Shown here piece by piece: positions 4,346-9,380 of a stretch of 9,380 nt of DNA. The notes beneath the pieces were generated by a model. It worked only from the letters and a program-made list of their open reading frames with translations. It had not been told where the DNA came from and searched no databases. This DNA is from an uncultured Bacteroidota bacterium (GTDB lineage Bacteria > Bacteroidota > Bacteroidia > Flavobacteriales > Flavobacteriaceae). Each line of letters begins with the position of its first letter. The stretch's first letter is position 1. The position numbers and the translations under genes were made by a program. The stretch is from NCBI GenBank assembly GCA_903888655.1, contig CAISUR010000539.1, positions 1-9,380 of the forward strand, written 5' to 3'.

Positions 4346-5995
4346 ATGAGACCTATTTACTTACTTTTTTTCCTGATTTCCCTAACTTCATTTGGGCAAA
4401 GCAATTATAAAATCACATTTGTAAAAAGTTCCAACGGAAAATTAGTAGAAAATCAAGATCCTGTCTTAGTTTTTTCAAACGGTAAGCAATCTATGATTAC
4501 TTCTGAATCTATACAATTGAATAAAGCTACTTTCCCATTTGAACAAACTTTAATTACAAACGGGAATAATTATCAAATAGCCAATTTAAATAATTCTAAA
4601 ATAATTTCAACGAAAGACAGTACTTCTATTGCGAAACAAACTTTTGAATTTAGTAATGAAAGCAAAATAATTTTAGGTTACGATTGTAAAAAAGCAAAAA
4701 CAATCATCAATTCGAATACTATTGAACTTTGGTACACCAATGATTTGAACTGTAAAGGTGCTCCATCGCTTTTAGGCTCAAGTTTAGGGTTAGTATTAGA
4801 AACCATTCGAAATGGAAATTATATAGTATCCGCTACTAAAATTGAAAAAGTAAAGGAATTTCCCATATTAAAAATTGATCCGTCAAAAAACTTAGATGTA
4901 TTAACATACCGAGATTTACTTTGGAAAAGTAGATTTACGACAATTCCAGTTTTTAAAGATGAAGTAATTAATTTTTCGGACACTTCTAAATCTAATGATA
5001 GTATTTTACGATTTGCAAATGGCACTATTATTCTAAAAAAAATAAAAATACCAACAATAAAAAAAGGAAGTCAAATTTTTGTTGAAGTCAAAGAACAATC
5101 CAATGGTGATGCTTATGATAGAACGGGTTCTGTTTTTATAATCCCAACGGATAAAAAATTGTCTTTTTTAGACGGTTTACAAAACGGGATTAAAGCTCTA
5201 CCAGTATATGACAATGGGAATGGAAAGCAATATCAGGGAATTATTGCCACCGATAATTTCTCTCCACTATTGGAATTAATGCGTTTTTTTACACCGTTTG
5301 GAATCAAACAATACAACACGATTCAATTAAAAGATAAAACATGGGAAGAGCAAGTACATTACCGACAAGATATTTCAGAATTAACTGCTGCTTTACATAA
5401 CACTGAAATTTATATCGGAACGTTTATTGGAAATTATGACAAAGGAGGACATAAAGTAAGTGTTACGATTACAATTCATCCTGAAGAGGAAAATGCTGTT
5501 TCAAAACCTGCTACTGTAATTCCGTTATTTAATACAACCAACATCATGGAAATGGCTGGTCAAGAATATAGTACACTATTCAATTCTGACAAAGGATTAA
5601 AAGTTACTTTTACGTTGAATAAAGAATTAAAAAATGCCAGACTCCGATATATTACTACTGGACATGGTGGTTGGGAAAATGGAGATGAATTCGTTCCAAA
5701 GAAAAATACTATTTATTTAGATGAAAAAGAAGTTGCTGTTTTTATCCCGTGGCGAGAAGATTGTGGTTCATATCGATTGTATAATCCAGCTTCTGGAAAT
5801 TTTCCAAACGGACTATCCTCGTCTGATTACAGCCGTTCTAACTGGTGTCCTGGCATGGCGACCAATCCAAACTATATTGATTTTGGAACTCTAAAAGCAG
5901 GAACACACTCTATTCAAGTGTTTATTCCTCAAGGAGCTCCAGAAGGATCGAGTTTTAGTGCTTGGAATGTTTCGGGAGTTTTAATTGGAGAATAA
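4346..5995 (+). CDS. Secreted PNGase F-type peptide:N-glycosidase homologue with GLPGLI-like N-terminal region
   Basis: 549 residues. A Sec signal peptide (1-17, MRPIYLLFFLISLTSFG) is followed by QSNY with no lipobox Cys, so the product is periplasmic or secreted. Residues about 19-170 resemble the GLPGLI family (ILGYDCKKAKT, IELWYTNDL, GSSLGLVLE in place of GLPGLIL). The rest aligns with the two jelly-roll domains of PNGase F, which removes N-glycans from glycoproteins. D258 (GDAYDRTG) matches catalytic Asp60 of Elizabethkingia PNGase F and E448 (NGDEFV) matches Glu206. C473 and C501 (NWCPGMA) match the disulfide C231-C252. Position 358 in EIYIGTF is Gly where PNGase F has Glu118, and the two other disulfides are missing, so substrate range or activity may differ. 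It is longer than PNGase F (about 314 residues mature) because of the N-terminal domain. No type IX secretion C-terminal domain is seen. It is a single-gene unit. Confidence 0.88.
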   Translation: MRPIYLLFFLISLTSFGQSNYKITFVKSSNGKLVENQDPVLVFSNGKQSMITSESIQLNKATFPFEQTLITNGNNYQIANLNNSKIISTKDSTSIAKQTFEFSNESKIILGYDCKKAKTIINSNTIELWYTNDLNCKGAPSLLGSSLGLVLETIRNGNYIVSATKIEKVKEFPILKIDPSKNLDVLTYRDLLWKSRFTTIPVFKDEVINFSDTSKSNDSILRFANGTIILKKIKIPTIKKGSQIFVEVKEQSNGDAYDRTGSVFIIPTDKKLSFLDGLQNGIKALPVYDNGNGKQYQGIIATDNFSPLLELMRFFTPFGIKQYNTIQLKDKTWEEQVHYRQDISELTAALHNTEIYIGTFIGNYDKGGHKVSVTITIHPEEENAVSKPATVIPLFNTTNIMEMAGQEYSTLFNSDKGLKVTFTLNKELKNARLRYITTGHGGWENGDEFVPKKNTIYLDEKEVAVFIPWREDCGSYRLYNPASGNFPNGLSSSDYSRSNWCPGMATNPNYIDFGTLKAGTHSIQVFIPQGAPEGSSFSAWNVSGVLIGE

Positions 5996-6024
5996 AAAAA
6001 ACCTACAACTTTCATTGCAGGTTT
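5994..6024 (-). terminator. Terminator of the CBS-domain synthase gene (shared by convergent genes)
   Basis: AAACCT (5999-6004) pairs with AGGTTT (6019-6024), extended inward by CAA with TTG after one mismatch. On the minus strand the hairpin begins 6 nt after the synthase stop and is followed by a run of eight or more T. On the plus strand the hairpin follows the PNGase stop directly, but the downstream CGTATTTATTTTA is a poor T tract, so it is stronger for the minus-strand gene and may also stop PNGase transcripts. Confidence 0.82.
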
Positions 6025-6029
6025 CGTAT

Positions 6030-7391
6030 TTATTTTATGGAACCAATGATATCGTATTTGGTTATGATATGATGTTTCCCATTTCCTAAATCAACCAATA
6101 CTGCTTGATTTTCTTTGGTGAATAATTTTGAAACTTCCTCAATTGGCGTGCCTACATTCACTATTGGATAGGGTTTACCCATCACTTCTTTTATCGGTTT
6201 ATCGGCAACATTCTTATCGGATACATAACTTTGAAATAAATCTGATTCGTCAACCGAACCCACAAATCCGTTGATATCAATTACTGGAATTTGTGAAATT
6301 TTATATTTTCTCATTCTCTCAATAGCATGAGAAACCAATTCTTCGGTTCGAACTACCACTAATGATTTATCCAAATGATCTTTAATGACGTCTTCTGCTT
6401 TAGTGATTTCTTCCTCTAGAAATCCTCTTTCGCGCATCCAATCGTCATTGAACATTTTTCCAACATAACGACTACCCGAATCGTGAAACAATACCACAAC
6501 AACATCATCTTTGGTGAAATGATCTTTTAACTGATGTAACCCTTTTATACATGCACCAGCAGAGTTTCCAACAAAAATACCTTCCTCTAACGCAATTTTA
6601 CGGGTATAAACCGCCGCATCTTTATCGGTAACTTTAGTAAAACCATCAATAATAGAGAAATCGACATTTTTTGGAAGTATATCTTCTCCAATTCCTTCAG
6701 TGATATAAGAATAGATTTCGTTTTCATCAAATATTCCAGTTTCGTGATATTTTTTAAAAACGGAACCGTAGGTATCAATTCCCCAAATTTTAATGTTTGG
6801 ATTTTTCTCTTTTAAATACTTTCCAATTCCAGAAATAGTGCCTCCAGTTCCAACACCGACTATAAAGTGCGTGATCTTCCCTTCGGTTTGTTCCCAAATT
6901 TCTGGACCGGTTTGTTCATAATGTGCTTGAGCATTTGATGGATTATCATATTGATTCACATACCAAGAATTGGGAATTTCTGTCCCTAATCTTTTAGAAA
7001 CAGAATAATAGGAACGCTCGTCTGTTGGTTCTACGTCCGTTGGGCAAACAATAACTTTAGCGCCAACAGCTCGTAGAATGTCCATTTTCTCTTTCGATTG
7101 TTTGTCTGTAATTACAAAAATACATTTGTATCCTTTGACAATTGCTGCAAGAGCAAGACCCATTCCTGTATTGCCTGAAGTTCCTTCAATGATTGTTCCT
7201 CCTGGTTTCAATCGACCATCGGCTTCGGCATCTTCCACCATTTTTAGCGCCATTCTATCTTTGGTTGAATTTCCTGGATTGAACGTTTCTACTTTAGCAA
7301 GTACCAAAGCATCAATTCCTTCAACGATTTTATTTAACTTTACCAAAGGAGTATTTCCAATAGTTCCGAGTATGTTATCTGAATAATTCAT
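6030..7391 (-). CDS. PLP-dependent cystathionine beta-synthase with tandem CBS domains
   Basis: 453 residues in two parts. The first (about 1-325) is a fold-type II PLP enzyme: NPGNSTKDR with K44 as the Schiff-base lysine, SGNTG (72-76) contacting the cofactor, GTGGT (181-185) holding its phosphate, and GNSAGA (275-280). The second (about 335-453) is a pair of CBS domains (SQIPVIDINGFVGSVDESDL; AVLVDLGNGKHHIITKYDII), which usually bind adenosyl ligands. The architecture matches cystathionine beta-synthase, joining serine (or an acetyl/phospho derivative) and homocysteine in transsulfuration. Cysteine synthase activity cannot be ruled out. The N-terminal heme-binding segment of the animal enzyme is absent, as is usual in bacteria. 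It has its own promoter and terminator, so it is probably monocistronic. No Shine-Dalgarno is seen. Confidence 0.93.
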   Translation of the reverse strand: MNYSDNILGTIGNTPLVKLNKIVEGIDALVLAKVETFNPGNSTKDRMALKMVEDAEADGRLKPGGTIIEGTSGNTGMGLALAAIVKGYKCIFVITDKQSKEKMDILRAVGAKVIVCPTDVEPTDERSYYSVSKRLGTEIPNSWYVNQYDNPSNAQAHYEQTGPEIWEQTEGKITHFIVGVGTGGTISGIGKYLKEKNPNIKIWGIDTYGSVFKKYHETGIFDENEIYSYITEGIGEDILPKNVDFSIIDGFTKVTDKDAAVYTRKIALEEGIFVGNSAGACIKGLHQLKDHFTKDDVVVVLFHDSGSRYVGKMFNDDWMRERGFLEEEITKAEDVIKDHLDKSLVVVRTEELVSHAIERMRKYKISQIPVIDINGFVGSVDESDLFQSYVSDKNVADKPIKEVMGKPYPIVNVGTPIEEVSKLFTKENQAVLVDLGNGKHHIITKYDIIGSIK

Positions 7392-7410
7392 CTTAATTTG
7401 TTTGTGGGAA

Positions 7411-7441
7411 CAAATATATTGATAATAAAATCGTTTTACAA
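7411..7441 (-). promoter_or_regulatory. Promoter of the cystathionine beta-synthase gene
   Basis: On the minus strand TTG (7441-7439) and TATATTTG (7418-7411) are separated by 20 nt, with an exact -7 consensus. The leader would be only about 15 nt. The remaining gap up to the porin stop (7442-7514) shows a weak 7-bp inverted repeat (7440-7446 with 7469-7475) but no convincing terminator for the porin gene. Confidence 0.75.
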
Positions 7442-7514
7442 CTGAACCAATTTTGAAGAAACAGATGATTCAGTTTAATAAAACTAAGTAAAAGAAATCA
7501 ATTTTACATTGAAA

Positions 7515-9380
7515 TTATTGGAAGAAATTCCATACCAATCCAAATCGAATCATAAAATCGTGATAGGGAAGATTGGGCGCAGAATAGTACTTGTTTCCTG
7601 AAAAACTCGAATTAAAATGTTCTGCCTTCAGGAAAACTCGCGTTTGTTTAATCCTGGCATTGATGAAAAAATCTAACATGGGGAAGTTTCCAATTTTTTG
7701 ATTCTTTTGAACAAAAAACTCACCTAAAATGGGATTATAATCATCCGCATAGTATTTTGAAAAGTAATTTAATATTACTCCCGTTTGAAGAAACATTGCT
7801 TTTTTAAAAACCTCATCAGAAAAATAAATTGTATTTCGTATTGTCAATTGTGGAATATTCAAAATAGTGTCTTTTTGAACCACTTTCTGATAAAGAATTG
7901 TATTGTCTAAACCCCATTTCCGGTATTTAAATTCTCGGGCAACCTTTAAAGAAAGATAATTGATTGTTCCTGAATACTGTTTGGGTGAAATATACTGTTT
8001 ATAAATTGAATCGGCATCATTACTAAAATAAAGATGATCATTTAAAGTCGTTAATTGCATAGAAGCTTTTACCCATTGGGTGTTTGCGTTTACAACCAGA
8101 TTATTTATTTTTTCATTTTTAAAATTATTGTTCCAATTGTATTTGTCATAGCTGCTATTATTCAAAATATAATTATGATTTGGCAACTTACTTATATTTT
8201 GATATTGAAAAGAAATAGTATTCTTTGAATCCAATGAGTAGGTTAAATTGGCATCCAAATTACGCATTGGTTGCGTAGAAATTGAGTTAGAGAGTGTTAC
8301 TGTTCCATTCCATTTACCTTTCCTGTATTCATATTGTCCTCCTACAGTGTTAATCGTAGCTTTGGTTTGTCCAGGATAATCCGTAGAAATGGTATTATTT
8401 GTTCCGGTTATTTTGGTTATCACTGTTTTATCATCTCCAATAAAATAATTATAAATAAAATTTTCTATGAAAAACTGAAATTTACCTAACAATTTATTTT
8501 CATATTGTGCACCAAGCTTATTGTACAGTCTATCATACATGGTTTGATCGATAATATTAGATTTTACCGATGAAGTGCCAAATCTTTGAAAAGTAGCTCC
8601 AGTAGTACCAATAGTAGAACCCAAGGTAGCCTGATTGTACTCAAAGAATTTATGTTCATAATTTAACTGATGAACCATAATAAGATTATGATCAGCATCA
8701 TTTGGATTAACTCTAAAACTATGATCGATAAAAAACCTTTTCCCTTTTAGAAACGATTTAGCATCATTAAAATAAACCTGAAGTCGAGGTCTATTTTTAT
8801 ATAGCGGATCTTTATCTTCAAAGTTTTCGGGCTGTGTTAAACCCCCATTTTCACCGTTCAATATATCTTGGCCTGTGTAATGAAAATTCATATTATAGCG
8901 TTTATCTGTTGTATGATAACTTGTGGTGAATCTGAAGTTACCTGAACTTGACAATTGGTTTATATACTTACCTAGTGATCGTAATCCTTTAAAAGCTACT
9001 GAAAAATTAAAGTTTTTGGACGTATTTATCGTGATCAAGGCATCAACATTTTGACCTTGTTCCATAACGGTTTTAAAATACAATTCTGTTAATGGTGTCG
9101 CAACAGAATAATACTTAACATCATTCACTTCAAGATATCCAAAATGTTTAGCTTTAAATCCAAATTCAGGAAAGGAACTAAATTTAGTCAATCCATAGTT
9201 TAAAGTAGTATACGTTTGTCCTTCATTTGGAAAAGGCATTAAACCAAAATTATCTTTTCTTAAATAATTATAATCGTACTCTTTTTTTATTGAAAGAGTA
9301 GTATCTAAAACAATCGTATCATGTTGGACGGAAATTATCTTATAGGAAGTAATAGGTGCTTTTTTAGCAAGCTCTTTAGC
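7515..9380 (-). CDS. Putative porin, Porin_10-like outer-membrane beta-barrel (N-terminus off right edge)
   Basis: The minus strand is open from the right edge to the stop at 7515, giving 621 codons. An internal Met at 9239 is not the start: the 47 codons before it are open and fit the family, including APITSYKII, TLSIKKEYDYNYLRKDNFGL and then PFPNEGQTYTTLNYGL, the conserved plug-to-barrel region of Bacteroidota putative porins. The rest is a long series of alternating polar/aromatic strands (for example YNMNFHYTGQDI and VFLKAEHFN), ending RFGLVWNFFQ, an aromatic C-terminal beta-strand typical of outer-membrane barrels. It probably forms a barrel of 14 or more strands for solute passage, but the substrate is unknown. 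It lacks the C-terminal domain of type IX cargo. The signal peptide is outside the window. Confidence 0.85.
   Translation of the reverse strand, partial: AKELAKKAPITSYKIISVQHDTIVLDTTLSIKKEYDYNYLRKDNFGLMPFPNEGQTYTTLNYGLTKFSSFPEFGFKAKHFGYLEVNDVKYYSVATPLTELYFKTVMEQGQNVDALITINTSKNFNFSVAFKGLRSLGKYINQLSSSGNFRFTTSYHTTDKRYNMNFHYTGQDILNGENGGLTQPENFEDKDPLYKNRPRLQVYFNDAKSFLKGKRFFIDHSFRVNPNDADHNLIMVHQLNYEHKFFEYNQATLGSTIGTTGATFQRFGTSSVKSNIIDQTMYDRLYNKLGAQYENKLLGKFQFFIENFIYNYFIGDDKTVITKITGTNNTISTDYPGQTKATINTVGGQYEYRKGKWNGTVTLSNSISTQPMRNLDANLTYSLDSKNTISFQYQNISKLPNHNYILNNSSYDKYNWNNNFKNEKINNLVVNANTQWVKASMQLTTLNDHLYFSNDADSIYKQYISPKQYSGTINYLSLKVAREFKYRKWGLDNTILYQKVVQKDTILNIPQLTIRNTIYFSDEVFKKAMFLQTGVILNYFSKYYADDYNPILGEFFVQKNQKIGNFPMLDFFINARIKQTRVFLKAEHFNSSFSGNKYYSAPNLPYHDFMIRFGLVWNFFQ

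Noticed and set aside
4819..5025. Minus-strand open frame within the PNGase-like gene
   Set aside because: Shadow of the real frame; no family pattern and no promoter.
6587..6778. Short minus-strand open frame in another phase within the synthase gene
   Set aside because: Out of phase with a clearly coding frame; AT-driven Lys/Leu/Ile-rich sequence only.
7078..7386. Plus-strand open frame of about 102 codons antisense to the CBS-domain synthase
   Set aside because: Its Ser/Pro-rich product mirrors the conserved PLP domain on the other strand, with no independent evidence of coding.
7396..7415. ATTTGT/ACAAAT hairpin in the synthase leader as a riboswitch
   Set aside because: It is a single 6-bp A/T-rich stem overlapping the -7 box, far too short for a known riboswitch such as SAM.
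7440..7475. 7-bp inverted repeat AACTGAA/TTCAGTT as a porin terminator
   Set aside because: The loop is 22 nt and no T run follows on the minus strand; in AT-rich DNA such a match is easily due to chance.
7515..9239. Porin gene starting at the Met codon at 9239
   Set aside because: The frame stays open for 47 more codons to the window edge with family-typical sequence, so this Met is internal and the gene is truncated by the window.

Overview
The window is about 9.4 kb of AT-rich bacterial DNA that reads as a chromosomal segment of a Flavobacterium-like member of the Bacteroidota. Four things point there. The protein families are typical of the phylum (DUF2851, small PspC protein, GLPGLI-like/PNGase F protein, Porin_10-type putative porin). 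The promoters fit the TTG-N18-20-TAnnTTTG pattern of Bacteroidota. Shine-Dalgarno sequences are absent before the other starts examined, apart from a strong one before rpsU. A GC-rich element of the kind scattered through flavobacterial genomes lies at the left. The layout looks like ordinary core chromosome: I see no IS element, CRISPR array, tRNA, rRNA, prophage or toxin-antitoxin pair.

Left block, all on the minus strand (read from 4232 down to 1): a DUF2851 protein, a one-TM PspC-domain protein overlapping it by 4 nt (ATGA), a membrane-anchored helix-hairpin-helix protein that starts with TTG 2 nt after the pspC stop, an acyl-CoA dehydrogenase of the IVD/LCAD catalytic type 32 nt further on, then rpsU (bS21) with its own promoter and a strong Shine-Dalgarno, a rho-independent terminator, and the 5' part of a XerC/D-type tyrosine recombinase that runs off the left edge. 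The first four genes look like one operon. rpsU looks like its own tightly controlled unit.

Middle: divergent promoters at 4261-4325 separate that operon from a single plus-strand gene (4346-5995) for a secreted protein with an N-terminal GLPGLI-like region followed by the two jelly-roll domains of PNGase F-type peptide:N-glycosidases.

Right block, minus strand: convergent with the PNGase gene, across one hairpin terminator, is a cystathionine beta-synthase/cysteine synthase-type PLP enzyme with tandem C-terminal CBS domains and its own promoter. Upstream of it lies the C-terminal 621 codons of a putative outer-membrane porin, open to the right edge.

The most informative signal is the strong Shine-Dalgarno before rpsU. 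It fits the known bS21 feedback loop in Flavobacteria, where ribosomes normally hide the anti-SD. Less settled but worth testing are a PD-(D/E)XK-like motif plus a Cys cluster in the DUF2851 protein, a changed active-site position in the PNGase F homologue, and a repeat element that contains the xerC start codon. I found no convincing evidence of a wholly new multi-gene system. No gap between genes exceeds about 125 bases.
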